Positions 8,249-17,096 of a stretch of DNA of 64,000 nt are shown piece after piece. The DNA is from Prevotella sp. (GTDB lineage: Bacteria; Bacteroidota; Bacteroidia; Bacteroidales; Bacteroidaceae), in contig JAFPZD010000155.1 of the NCBI GenBank assembly GCA_017417465.1, forward strand, positions 1 through 64,000, in the 5' to 3' direction. Within the stretch, counting starts at the first letter, position 1; each line of letters begins with the position of its first letter. The position numbers and the translations under genes are program-made. The notes beneath the pieces are model-generated. The model did not search any database, was not told the DNA's origin, and saw nothing but the letters and a program-made list of their open reading frames with translations.

Positions 8249-9231
8249 TGAGAAAACTGATTGCGCTACTTACATCCATGCTTGCGACGACGGCCTATTC
8301 GCAGGGCGTAATCGACGTTCATGCCCACCTGCTGCCGACAGAGTTCATCGAGGCTCTGAAGGGTGAGGGGCGACTGATGGACGAGGGATTCCCCTTGCCG
8401 AAGTACGACGTGGAGAGCCATCTGAAGTGGATGGACGAGGCAGGCGTGCAGACATCGGTGCTGACGTTGGCGGCTCCGCAGCCGGCATCGGCAGTCGCAG
8501 TCAGACAGGCCAACGAGGCAGCTGCCTGCATCAAGCAGGAGCATCCGGGGCGGTTCCTGTTCTGTGCTGCCCTGCCTCTGCCCGATGTCTCGAAAGCCAT
8601 TGAAGAGGCGACGTATGCGCTCGACACGCTGAAGGCCGACGGTATCAAGTTGGCGACCAATGTACAGGGGCAGTACCTCGGCGCACCGGAACTCGACACG
8701 CTGTTCTCGATCTTGAACGAGCGTAGGGCCGTCATCATCCTGCATCCCCATCGTCCAGAGCCCGTCAATCGGCTGGTGATGCAGCAGACGCCGCTGGCCA
8801 TGCAGGAGTACCTCTCGGAGACCACCCGTGCCGTGTCGAACATGATTTCACGAAACATACTGGCCCGCTATAATAACATCAAGGTGGTGGTGCCCCATTG
8901 CGGCGCCTATCTGCCACTGGCCATCCCTCGTATGAAGTCGCTGACACCCGTGATGCAGGCCAACAAGATGGTGGGCGAGATTGACTACGAGGCCAACCTC
9001 CGAGCCCTCTACTACGACCTTGCCGGCGCACACGCACCTGAGGTCATCCGCATGCTGCTCACCATCACCACGCCCGACCATCTGCTCTATGGCTCCGACT
9101 ATCCATACGTCGCCCCGCAGGTGCTCACCCAGAGTCTTGCACGGATGAAGCAGTATCTTAGCGACGAGGCAGACCTCGCACCATTCCGCGAGATGATTCT
9201 CTGCCAAAATGCCAATCAACTCTTCAAATAA
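8248..9231 (+). CDS. Exported amidohydrolase-2 family hydrolase
   Basis: A 327-residue protein with a signal peptide (cleavage near AYSQG) followed by an amidohydrolase TIM barrel. Metal-binding HxH is at His25 and His27 (DVHAHLLP), a second His pair in LHPHRPE, His in VPHCGAY, and the late Asp in LYGSDYPY. The family includes ACMSD-type decarboxylases and hydrolases acting on ring-cleavage products. ATG 8248 overlaps the previous stop; a TTG one codon earlier is less likely. The export signal is notable because most characterised relatives are cytosolic. Substrate unknown. Confidence 0.88.
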   Translation: MRKLIALLTSMLATTAYSQGVIDVHAHLLPTEFIEALKGEGRLMDEGFPLPKYDVESHLKWMDEAGVQTSVLTLAAPQPASAVAVRQANEAAACIKQEHPGRFLFCAALPLPDVSKAIEEATYALDTLKADGIKLATNVQGQYLGAPELDTLFSILNERRAVIILHPHRPEPVNRLVMQQTPLAMQEYLSETTRAVSNMISRNILARYNNIKVVVPHCGAYLPLAIPRMKSLTPVMQANKMVGEIDYEANLRALYYDLAGAHAPEVIRMLLTITTPDHLLYGSDYPYVAPQVLTQSLARMKQYLSDEADLAPFREMILCQNANQLFK

Positions 9232-9240
9232 CAGATTCGT

Positions 9241-9945
9241 ATGAAAAAACTGATGTTTATCGTTTGTGCCATGCTTACATTGCTGTGCACAGACGCAACG
9301 GCAAAAACGCTTGTGGTGTACTACAGCTACACCAACTACTGCCGTGAGATTGTAACCACGCTGACCAGTCAGATTCAGGCTGACGTGCTGGAGATTCAGC
9401 CAGCCGAGAAGGGACTCAAGTATGAGGCCAACGGCTATGCCCTTGGCACAAAGTTGCTCAATGCCATCAAGGCTAACCCCAACGATGCCAGCAGCTATCC
9501 TGCCATCGACCCGGTGAACACATCGCTGAGTGACTATCAGACCATCATCATCGTCACGCCCCTCTGGTGGAGCCAGATGGCTGCCAACATGCAGACCTAC
9601 CTGTTCAACTACGGTGGGCAGATGGCAGGCAAGAACATTGGCCTGATTGTGTCGAGTGCCAGCAGCGGCATCAGTGGCGTGGTCGCCGACTGCAAGCGGC
9701 TTGTTCCTGACGGCAAATACTTCAGCGAGAATCTTTGGATCAACCACTCCAATCACTCAAATCGCAGTACACTGATTCAGAACTGGCTCACTGCCATTAA
9801 CTATAACACTGTTACTGGCATCACCCAGACCCCAACCACCACGACAGCACCCACTGGCATCTATGACTTAACCGGTCGGCTGTTGGTAGAGGAGCCGTCA
9901 AAGGGCATATACATTAAAAATGGCAAGAAGGTCGTGATTAAGTGA
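9241..9945 (+). CDS. Exported flavodoxin with C-terminal sorting-like tail
   Basis: A 234-residue protein with a signal peptide ending near TDATAK, then a flavodoxin domain (VVYYSYTNYCREIV as the FMN phosphate loop, IIVTPLWWSQMAANMQT, LIVSSASSG). After about residue 180 there is a Thr/Pro-rich linker and a tail (GIYDLTGRLL then KGIYIKNGKKVV) resembling type A C-terminal sorting sequences of type IX secretion. The same tail style occurs at 1680-2252 and 55963-58854. Fourth gene of the redox operon. Tail function is inferred only. Confidence 0.87.
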   Translation: MKKLMFIVCAMLTLLCTDATAKTLVVYYSYTNYCREIVTTLTSQIQADVLEIQPAEKGLKYEANGYALGTKLLNAIKANPNDASSYPAIDPVNTSLSDYQTIIIVTPLWWSQMAANMQTYLFNYGGQMAGKNIGLIVSSASSGISGVVADCKRLVPDGKYFSENLWINHSNHSNRSTLIQNWLTAINYNTVTGITQTPTTTTAPTGIYDLTGRLLVEEPSKGIYIKNGKKVVIK

Positions 9946-10010
9946 GTGAAATGGAAACTCGCTTACATTTCCGAACGGGAACGAGCTCGAACATAGTTCA
10001 TAGTCGTAAG

Positions 10011-10427
10011 ATGATGAGACAGTACATACTAGCAACCATGATAGCATTATCGACCTGCACAGCGGGGGCGCAGAGCGAAGGAATGGCTCGCACAGGAGAG
10101 ACCATGATCGTCCGCCTTGCTGAAATCGAGGTCTATCCGCAGCACCTCAAGGAATATCTCGAATTTGCCAACGAGGTGGACCGTTTGAGTGTGGAGCGAG
10201 AGCCGGGCGTCGTCTGCCTCTTCCCGATGCAGAGTGCCGAGGACTCATGCCAGATTCGCATCCTCGAAATCTATGCCTCCGAGGAAGCCTATCAGCAGCA
10301 TCTGAAGACCGACCACTTCCAGAAATACAAGCAGGGCACGCTCCACATGGTGAAAGACCTAAAACTGCCCACGATGAAGCCACTCGACCCTGAGACGATG
10401 AAACTGATATTCAAAAAGCAGAGATAA
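10011..10427 (+). CDS. Exported antibiotic-biosynthesis-monooxygenase (ABM) domain protein
   Basis: A 138-residue protein with a signal peptide (cut near AGAQS) and one ABM-type ferredoxin-like domain: MIVRLAEIEVYPQ, VEREPGVVCLFPM, RILEIYASEEAYQQHLKTDHF. An in-frame start at 9942 would overlap the previous gene and bury the signal peptide, so ATG 10011 is used. ABM proteins act as quinone-forming monooxygenases or small stress proteins. Its stop lies one base before the next gene. Confidence 0.85.
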   Translation: MMRQYILATMIALSTCTAGAQSEGMARTGETMIVRLAEIEVYPQHLKEYLEFANEVDRLSVEREPGVVCLFPMQSAEDSCQIRILEIYASEEAYQQHLKTDHFQKYKQGTLHMVKDLKLPTMKPLDPETMKLIFKKQR

Positions 10428-10428
10428 T

Positions 10429-11463
10429 ATGGAATACGTAAAACTTGGGAACTCTGACCTGCGTGTGTCACGCATCTGCCTGGGATGTATGGGCTTCGGC
10501 GACCCCACCATCGGCCAGCATTCGTGGACGATTGGCGAGGAGCCGACACGTGAGATCATCCGCCGTTCACTCGACCTTGGCTTGAACTTCTTTGATACAG
10601 CCATCGCCTATCAACTGGGCACATCCGAACAGTTTGTCGGACGTGCCCTGCGTGATATGGCCAAGCGTGACGACGTGGTGGTGGCTACGAAGTTTCTGCC
10701 GCGAACGGAAGAGGATATCGAGAAAGGCATCAGTGGCCGTCAGCATGTGCTGAACAACATCGACCTGAGCCTGCAGCATCTGGGCATGGACTATGTGGAC
10801 CTTTACATCTACCACATCTGGGACTACAAGACACCGGCCGAGGAGATTCTTGAAGGCATGAACGAGGCTGTCCGCCAAGGCAAGGCCCGCTACATCGGCA
10901 TCGCCAACGTCTATGCCTACCAACTGGCGAAGATGAATGCGCTGGCCGAGAAACATGGCTGGGCAAAGTTCGTCTCGGTGCAGAACCACTACAACCTAAT
11001 TATGCGTGAGGAGGAGCGCGAGATGCAACCCCTGTGCCGTGAGGACAACATCGCACAGACGCCCTATAGCGCACTGGCTTCGGGCAAGCTGGCAAAGCGT
11101 CCGGGTGAGACCTCGAAGCGCCAGCAGGAGGACGCGTTCATGCACTTCAAGTATGATGCCACCGCCGGGCAGGACAACCTCGTGGTGGGGCGTGTCGTAG
11201 AACTGGCCGACCGCTATAGTGTAGAGATGACGCAGATCTCGCTGGCCTGGCTGTTGACGAAGGTGGAGTCGCCCATTGTCGGCGCCACCAAGCTGCACCA
11301 CATCGAGGGTGCCGTGAAGTCGCTCGATGTGCGTCTGACCGCCGACGACATCCGCTACTTAGAAGAGCCTTACGTGCCCCACAAACTCTCAGGCGTAATG
11401 GCCGTCAACAGGCCCGTCATGACTGAGGAACCCGTCTGGGTGGCAGCAAAAAGAAACAAGTAA
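10429..11463 (+). CDS. Aldo/keto reductase
   Basis: A 344-residue cytosolic reductase with the tetrad at Asp56 and Tyr61 (FDTAIAYQLG), Lys88 (ATKF) and His129 (IYHIWD). The C-terminal SPIVGATKLHHIEGAV is the NADPH phosphate-binding part. Substrate unknown. It resembles the YajO/YhdN type more than the first aldo/keto reductase of this operon, so the two are not recent duplicates. Sixth gene; 12 bases to the next start. Confidence 0.92.
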   Translation: MEYVKLGNSDLRVSRICLGCMGFGDPTIGQHSWTIGEEPTREIIRRSLDLGLNFFDTAIAYQLGTSEQFVGRALRDMAKRDDVVVATKFLPRTEEDIEKGISGRQHVLNNIDLSLQHLGMDYVDLYIYHIWDYKTPAEEILEGMNEAVRQGKARYIGIANVYAYQLAKMNALAEKHGWAKFVSVQNHYNLIMREEEREMQPLCREDNIAQTPYSALASGKLAKRPGETSKRQQEDAFMHFKYDATAGQDNLVVGRVVELADRYSVEMTQISLAWLLTKVESPIVGATKLHHIEGAVKSLDVRLTADDIRYLEEPYVPHKLSGVMAVNRPVMTEEPVWVAAKRNK

Positions 11464-11475
11464 CGCAGAACAGCA

Positions 11476-12492
11476 ATGAAAAGAATAGCAACAATTTTAA
11501 TCGCATTAATAACGATGGCAACAACAAACAGTCAGACGCTGACAGAGCGTCAGAAGGGATTGGCGGCATGTGCCTGCCTGATGGCACAGGGTGATATGGA
11601 ACGACTGGAGCCTGCCGTGCGTATGGCGCTCGATGGCGGCGTAACCATCAACGAGCTGAAGGAGGCTTTCTCACAGCTCTATGCCTACACGGGCTTCCCC
11701 CGAAGCCTGAACGCGCTGGGGGTACTGAACAAGGTATTGGAAAACAAGCAGGCTGGCTGGCAGGAAGGTGAGCCATGGACGCGCCCTGCCGAATGGGACG
11801 ATGCCTGGAAGGCCTACGAACTGGGCACAAAGAACCAGACGCAGCTCTCAGGACAGCCCTTCGACTACACCTTCTGCCCGCAGGACGACTACTACCTGAA
11901 GGCGCACCTCTTCGGCGACATCTTTGCCGGAGATCAGCTCTCTGCTGCCGACCGCGAGATTGTGACCGTTGCTGCACTGAGCGGCCTGGAAGGTGTGGCG
12001 CCCCAACTTGCTGCCCACAAGAAGGGTGCGGTGAACATGGGCAACGCGCAGCAGGTGGTCGACGAGCTCTGCCGCTGGCTCGGTGACGAGGGCTACACCC
12101 TGAACACCAAGTGGCCCAAGGGCGAGCGTAACCCATACGGCGCATACTTCATAGGACAGAGCTATCTGGCCGACGTCGGCGGTGGCGTGATGAACGTGAC
12201 CTTCGAGCCTCGCTGCCGCAACAACTGGCACATCCACCACAAGCAGGTGCAGGTGCTGATCTGCGTCGCAGGGCGCGGCTGGTATCAGGAATGGGGCAAG
12301 GAGCCACAGGCCATGACGCCCGGCACCGTCATTGCCATCCCTGCCGAGGTGAAGCACTGGCACGGAGCCCAGAAGGATTCGTGGTTCCAGCACCTGACCT
12401 ATCATAAGGACGTGCAGGAGGGAGCCAGTAACGAGTGGTGCGAGCCTGTGACGGATGATGTATACGACAGTCTGGAGAAGCTTACGAATTAG
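11476..12492 (+). CDS. Exported carboxymuconolactone decarboxylase-like protein with cupin domain
   Basis: A 338-residue three-part protein. A signal peptide (cut near TTNSQ) is followed by one CMD-like helical domain (about 22-92, including GGVTINELKEAFSQLYAYTGFP), a second CMD-like domain (about 140-195, AADREIVTVAALSGL), and a cupin (about 230-315) with candidate metal ligands in HIHHKQVQVL and VKHWHGAQ. There is no CxxC of the AhpD peroxidase type at the usual place. Other members of this fused family are annotated as decarboxylases or peroxiredoxin-like enzymes. Last gene of the operon; activity inferred only. Confidence 0.87.
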   Translation: MKRIATILIALITMATTNSQTLTERQKGLAACACLMAQGDMERLEPAVRMALDGGVTINELKEAFSQLYAYTGFPRSLNALGVLNKVLENKQAGWQEGEPWTRPAEWDDAWKAYELGTKNQTQLSGQPFDYTFCPQDDYYLKAHLFGDIFAGDQLSAADREIVTVAALSGLEGVAPQLAAHKKGAVNMGNAQQVVDELCRWLGDEGYTLNTKWPKGERNPYGAYFIGQSYLADVGGGVMNVTFEPRCRNNWHIHHKQVQVLICVAGRGWYQEWGKEPQAMTPGTVIAIPAEVKHWHGAQKDSWFQHLTYHKDVQEGASNEWCEPVTDDVYDSLEKLTN

Positions 12493-12494
12493 GA

Positions 12495-12604
12495 AAGAGT
12501 GTAACCCACCCCCAACCCCACCCCAAGGGAGGGGCGGTTGAATAGTTCTTCCGCTGCAGGTTTACCTTATCCGCCGCCGGTCTATCTTCTCCCCCTCCTA
12601 CACG
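12495..12604. repeat. Dispersed G/C-rich palindromic element
   Basis: Begins CCCACCCCCAACCCC, then CCAAGGGAGGGG, followed by TTGAATAG. The same order of blocks occurs inside ligA at 51648-51888, with a shorter relative at 18625-18655 between nuoM and nuoL. It behaves as a dispersed repeat. Confidence 0.7.
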
Positions 12605-12835
12605 TTGATAAAGACCGCTTTTTGATTCCACAAGGAGGGGGCCATTTCGCCCCCCCCCTTTGTCTTCGTTGTCAACGTGAATGCGAATGGCTCCAGAGTT
12701 TGCCTTGATCTTTGAACCAGTCCCCTGAATCAGGGTAGTGGTTTTGTCCTCATCATCGACATGTGCTGCAAGCGCATTTTGAGGTGCAGTATATCCCAGC
12801 GCCTCTGCCACGTCCTTACCCATGAAAAACGTCCA
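12605..12835 (-). pseudogene. BRO-N (phage antirepressor-type) domain remnant
   Basis: On the minus strand this encodes WTFFMGKDVAEALGY, then HVDDEDKTTT, and further on LVESKSGLYQ, the landmarks of the BRO-N domain of phage antirepressors and DinD-like proteins. No start codon sits at a natural domain boundary: the frame comes in from repeat DNA and leaves into more repeat DNA. It is a fragment, probably from a lost prophage or mobile element. Confidence 0.65.
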
Positions 12836-12904
12836 TCCAAATCTGCACGGGCGCAAATTTGCGCCCGTGCACTTATCCCAATACTCCGAAAACCGTGAAC
12901 AACC

Positions 12905-13030
12905 GTGGTATTCGGAACCTCCGTGCCCTCCGTGATGAGAAAAAATCACCACAGAGGCACAGAGACACAGAGTTTTTCTCACCCCAGTACGCGCAGCCTC
13001 CGTGTCCTCCGTGTCTCTGTGTGAGAATAC
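12905..13030. repeat. Inverted-repeat element with CCGTGTCTCTGTG arms
   Basis: Contains CTCCGTGCCCTCCGTGATGAGAAAAA, its rough complement CAGAGACACAGAGTTTTTCTCA, and then CCTCCGTGTCCTCCGTGTCTCTGTG. It can fold on itself. This looks like the CACGGAGGACACGGAG-type intergenic repeat seen in many bacteria. A G/C-rich set of repeats with core GCGCCGAGCGGAG follows to 13160. No gene is visible between 12836 and 13166. Confidence 0.65.
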
Positions 13031-13166
13031 TTTTGGCACCCCTGCAATTCTGATGAATACCATGGTTGGACACGGCTTGCGGGCGCGTGGGCGGTGTACG
13101 CCGAGCAGAGGGGCAATGTGCGCCGAGCGGAGAGCCGGTATGCGCCGAGCGGAGTGGGCGGTGTGC

Positions 13167-15389
13167 TTAGGGGGCTATTCCGGCCATGATGTTGGTGATG
13201 GCCACAATGTCGCCGATGCCGACGGAGGCGTCGCCGTTGACGTTGGCCCGAGCGATGACGTCAGGATTGGTCTCGATGCCGGCCATGACGTTGGTAATGG
13301 CCACGATGTCGCCGATGCCGACGGTGCCGTCGCCATTGACGTCGCCCTCGGAGGGTTCTGTCACAGGCGTCATCTCAACAATCTTCGGGAATATGTTCCA
13401 TCCCACTGTTGCCTCGTAGAGTGACTTTGTGCCAACGGGGACATAGAGCGTGGCAGTGGGTGGATAATAAGTCCCAATGGCGAATGTATATTCATCGATT
13501 GCATACGGCTCGCTGATCATTGACCTCACTTCCTTCAGGCTCCCACATGACGCAAAGGCGCCAGCGCCGATAGACGTCACGCTGCCCGGTATGACGATGG
13601 AGGTCAGGCTGCTGCAGCTATAGAAGGTGTAATCACCGATTGACATCACACCGTCGGGAATGGTCAGGGTGGCAAGACCGCTGCAACCATAGAAAGCGTA
13701 GGCATCGATGGAGGTGACACTGGCCGGAATGATGATGGAGGCCAGGCTGCTGCAATTGTAGAAAGAACGATTGAGGATGGTGGTCACGCTGGCAGGAATG
13801 GTGACTGAGGAGAGACGGCTGCACCCAAAGAAAAGACCGTCACTGATGGACGTCACGCCATCGGGGATGGTGACCGAGGCCAGGCTGGTACAATTTAAGA
13901 AGACTCCGCTAAGGATGGATGTCGCGCTACGGGGAATGGCTACCGAGGCCAGGCTGCTGCACTCGCGGAAGGCATAGGCGCCAATGACGGTCACGCCGTC
14001 GGGGATGGTGACGGAGGCCAGGCTGCTGCAACCGGAGAAAGCATAGGCGCTAATGCGTGTCACGCGGCCAGGGATAGTGACGGCGGTAAGGCTGCTGCAG
14101 TCCTGGAAAAGACTCTCGCTGATGTCGGTGATACTATTGGGGAGGGTGGCGGAGGCCAGGCTTCTGCAGCCCTGAAAAGCCTGATTGCCGATGGTGATGA
14201 CGCTATTGGGGAGGGTGACGGCGGTCAGGCCGCTGCAGTCCTGGAACGCCTGATTGCCGATGGCGGCAACACTGTTGGCAATGGTGACGGCGGTCAGACC
14301 GCTGCAGCCCTGAAACGCCTGAATGCCGATGGCGGTGACGCTATTTGGAATGGTGAGGGAGGTCAGTCCGCTGCAGCCAGCTAAAGCATAATTACGGATG
14401 GTGGTCACACTGGCAGGGATGGTCAGGTCGACTAATTCCTGCTCTCCAAGATACAGATGGTGTGCCGAATAGAGGGGGTTGGATTCAGCAGAGGCAAAAT
14501 TGATGGCAAACCATGCTGCTAAGTCGGAAATGTGGACGGAGGTGAGGCCTTTGCATGCCCAGAAGGCAAAGTTCTCGATGGATGTCACACTGCTGGGAAT
14601 GGTGAGGGAGGGCAGGTTGGTGCACTCGCGGAAGGCATTGCTGCCAATGGATGTCACACCGCTGGGGATGGTGACGGAGGTCAGAGCCCTGCAGCCTAGG
14701 AAGGCGTAATTGCCAATGGAGGTCGCTCCATCCTTAATAACAACGGTCTTGATTTTTGAGCGATGGCCATACCATGGTGCACCACTGGAAGTGTAGTCGG
14801 CCATTTTGCCCGTGCCCCGAATGGTCAGGGTCTGGGTGGACTCCTCATACGTCCAGTAGAGTTCGGCGCCACAGCGTCCGCTGGTTTCGCCGCCGACCTC
14901 CTCGCCTCCTGAGTCCTCAAAATAGAGCGCCAGAGGCGTATAACCACTGCCAGTGAAGAGCAGATTACGTTCGTCAAGCAGACTCACGAAGTCGGGGTCG
15001 TCGGAAAAGTTGAGGGTAAGGGTGAACGTACCATCACCATTGTCGGTGAGCAGCTCATTGCCCGGATAGATGTCATCGCCAGTCCAGACGGGCTCCCACC
15101 AACCGGTGGCCACACGAATCTGCGGATTGGTTGCAGCAACGTCCAAGAAGAACGTGGTGGTCTTGATCTTGTCCCACACGGTCTGCGGGAACACGGCAAT
15201 ACACTGGTCGGTGTAGGAGCCGTCGAGGCCGAAGCGATAGGTCACTGTCCAGTTGACGGCTTCACCAGAGGCAGAGTTTTCCCAGAAGACATTGGCGCCA
15301 TCAGCCGCCATCGCCCGCTCCGACGGCATTGCAGCCATCAGCAAGATGGCGAGTAGAAATGCATACTTAAATTGAGTCATCATTTTCAT
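13167..15389 (-). CDS. BspA-type leucine-rich repeat surface protein with dockerin-like tail
   Basis: A 740-residue exported protein. Start ATG 15389 gives a clear signal peptide (hydrophobic stretch, cut near ERAMA) and follows a TACCTTTG promoter; the longer frame crosses that promoter. After an N-terminal domain of about 200 residues come 16 LRR_5 units of about 23 residues, e.g. LTSVTIPSGVTSIGSNAF. The last 60 residues hold two calcium-loop segments, DVNGDGTVGIGDIVAI and NVNGDASVGIGDIVAI, a type I dockerin-like module. LRR_5 proteins of this group bind host proteins or glycans at the surface. The repeats are nearly identical at DNA level, so copy number may vary between strains. Confidence 0.92.
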   Translation of the reverse strand: MKMMTQFKYAFLLAILLMAAMPSERAMAADGANVFWENSASGEAVNWTVTYRFGLDGSYTDQCIAVFPQTVWDKIKTTTFFLDVAATNPQIRVATGWWEPVWTGDDIYPGNELLTDNGDGTFTLTLNFSDDPDFVSLLDERNLLFTGSGYTPLALYFEDSGGEEVGGETSGRCGAELYWTYEESTQTLTIRGTGKMADYTSSGAPWYGHRSKIKTVVIKDGATSIGNYAFLGCRALTSVTIPSGVTSIGSNAFRECTNLPSLTIPSSVTSIENFAFWACKGLTSVHISDLAAWFAINFASAESNPLYSAHHLYLGEQELVDLTIPASVTTIRNYALAGCSGLTSLTIPNSVTAIGIQAFQGCSGLTAVTIANSVAAIGNQAFQDCSGLTAVTLPNSVITIGNQAFQGCRSLASATLPNSITDISESLFQDCSSLTAVTIPGRVTRISAYAFSGCSSLASVTIPDGVTVIGAYAFRECSSLASVAIPRSATSILSGVFLNCTSLASVTIPDGVTSISDGLFFGCSRLSSVTIPASVTTILNRSFYNCSSLASIIIPASVTSIDAYAFYGCSGLATLTIPDGVMSIGDYTFYSCSSLTSIVIPGSVTSIGAGAFASCGSLKEVRSMISEPYAIDEYTFAIGTYYPPTATLYVPVGTKSLYEATVGWNIFPKIVEMTPVTEPSEGDVNGDGTVGIGDIVAITNVMAGIETNPDVIARANVNGDASVGIGDIVAITNIMAGIAP

Positions 15390-15447
15390 TGTTGTTAAGT
15401 TTTTGAGAATAGGAAAAGGCATGTCCCTGCCCTTACGGAATCGATTG

Positions 15448-15455
15448 CAAAGGTA
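15448..15455 (-). promoter_or_regulatory. Bacteroidota -7 promoter element (TACCTTTG)
   Basis: The complement reads TACCTTTG, about 58 bases before the BspA-type start at 15389. Confidence 0.65.
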
Positions 15456-15532
15456 CGAATAAAAAACAGAACCGCCAAATGTTTTCTGAAATAAATGCAA
15501 ACTGCTCTGTTTGCGCAAGTTGGGATAAAGAA

Positions 15533-15565
15533 GAATCCCAGGACGGCACAACCGTTCTGGGATTC
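15533..15565 (-). terminator. Terminator of the complex I operon
   Basis: A 14-bp stem with one G-T pair (GAATCCCAGGACGG at 15533-15546 against 15552-15565) with a 5-base loop, followed on the minus strand by TTCTTTAT. It lies 31 bases after nuoN. Confidence 0.75.
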
Positions 15566-15595
15566 CATTTCTATTTGCGATGAGCTGTCCGACTG

Positions 15596-17059
15596 CTACA
15601 GGGCTGCGTTGGCAATCCAGTTGTAGAAGCAGGAAACGACACCAAAGAGCAGGATGCCGGCCGTGCAGATGGTGAGTGCCAGACGTGTGGCGCCATCGGT
15701 GCGGAAGGCGGGCAGGGGGTTGTCCTCCTTGGTGATGTACATGGCCTTGACGATGAGCAGGTAGTAGTAGAGTGACACCACCGTGTTGACCAAGGCGACA
15801 AACACCACGAAGTAGGGCCAGAAGGGTGCGCTCTCGTGTCCACCAACAGCGGCAAGGAACACGAAGAACTTCGAGAACATGCCTGCGAACGGGGGGATAC
15901 CAGCCAACGAGAAGAGGGCGATGGTCATGAGCAGCGACAGCTTGGGGTTGCTCTGGTAGAGGCCATTGTAAGCCGACATCATCGTCGAGCCGCCATTGTG
16001 CTCAACGGCGCTGATGACGGTAAAGACGGCCATGTTGGCAACGACATAGACGAGGACGTAGAACGTCAGGGCTGCCACGCCAAGCTGTGAGTTGCCAATG
16101 ACGGCGAGCATGATGTAGCCTGCCTGCGAGATGCTGGAGAAGGCCATGAAGCGCTTCAGCTCCTTCTGACGGATGGCAAAGAGGTTGGCGATGGTGATGG
16201 AGAGCACAACGACGATGTAGAGCATGGGCTCCCAGTAGTCGACCATCGGTGCGAACACCTTCATCAGGATGATGGCCAGCGTGAGGGCAGCAGCACCCTT
16301 CGAGACGACGCTGAGGTAACCAGTGACGGGTGTGGGAGCTCCCTGGTAGGTGTCGGCCGTCCAGAGGTGGAATGGGACGAGGGAGATCTTGAAGCCAAGG
16401 CCGCTGAAGAAGAACACGAGGCCAATGATGGTGAGGGGCTTCACGGTGATGGTCTCGGCGACGTTGTCGAAGTAGAGGCTGCCAGTGGCAGCATAGAGGA
16501 ACGAGATGCCGAAGAGCATGACACCGCTGGAGAACGTTGCCACGAGGATGTACTTGGCAGCACCCTCGGCGGAGTTCTTCTTATGCTTGTCGAAGGCAAC
16601 GAGGCAGGCCAGAGGCACTGAGGCCATCTCCAAGCCGAGGAAGAACATGAGGAACGAGCCGCTGGACATCATCATGTACATGCCAAGGAGCGTCGAGAGC
16701 AGCAGCATGTAGAACTCGCCAGCATATTTACTGGTTGACGACTGACCATTTACGATTTGGCTGCCACCCCTCAGCCACGTCTGCGACATGATGACGACAA
16801 TGAGCGTACCAGCAGTGAGGATGGTCTTCATGACGTTGACCATCGGCGAGGTGACGTAGATGCCGCCGAAAGCATCGGTGGGCTGAGCGATGAAGCAGGG
16901 CACCAGCTGGCAAACGAGCAGTGCGCCCGTAAGCACACCAAGCGTAAAGGTCTTACGCGGGCTGCGAAGCAGTGCGAAATCGGCAAAGAACACTATAATC
17001 AGGGCCAGCACGAGGGTAGCCTCAGGAAGCATGTTCAGGAATTGACTGTAATTCACCAT
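15596..17059 (-). CDS. nuoN: NADH-quinone oxidoreductase subunit N
   Basis: A 487-residue membrane protein with about 14 hydrophobic segments, one of three antiporter-like proton-pumping subunits of complex I. The family segment GLGFKISLVPFHLWTADTYQ, with charged and His residues in the channel, is intact, as are KELKRFMAFSSISQAGY and a C-terminal broken-helix region. Length is normal. Last gene of the operon, 37 bases after nuoM with a short GATTTACGATTTACGATTT spacer, and followed by a terminator. Confidence 0.96.
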   Translation of the reverse strand: MVNYSQFLNMLPEATLVLALIIVFFADFALLRSPRKTFTLGVLTGALLVCQLVPCFIAQPTDAFGGIYVTSPMVNVMKTILTAGTLIVVIMSQTWLRGGSQIVNGQSSTSKYAGEFYMLLLSTLLGMYMMMSSGSFLMFFLGLEMASVPLACLVAFDKHKKNSAEGAAKYILVATFSSGVMLFGISFLYAATGSLYFDNVAETITVKPLTIIGLVFFFSGLGFKISLVPFHLWTADTYQGAPTPVTGYLSVVSKGAAALTLAIILMKVFAPMVDYWEPMLYIVVVLSITIANLFAIRQKELKRFMAFSSISQAGYIMLAVIGNSQLGVAALTFYVLVYVVANMAVFTVISAVEHNGGSTMMSAYNGLYQSNPKLSLLMTIALFSLAGIPPFAGMFSKFFVFLAAVGGHESAPFWPYFVVFVALVNTVVSLYYYLLIVKAMYITKEDNPLPAFRTDGATRLALTICTAGILLFGVVSCFYNWIANAAL

Positions 17060-17096
17060 AATAATTACTATTTGACGATTTACGATTTACGATTTG

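Noticed and set aside
12482-13063. 193-codon frame taken as an intact gene
   Set aside because: Only about 75 codons look like protein (BRO-N); the rest is translated repeat on both sides.
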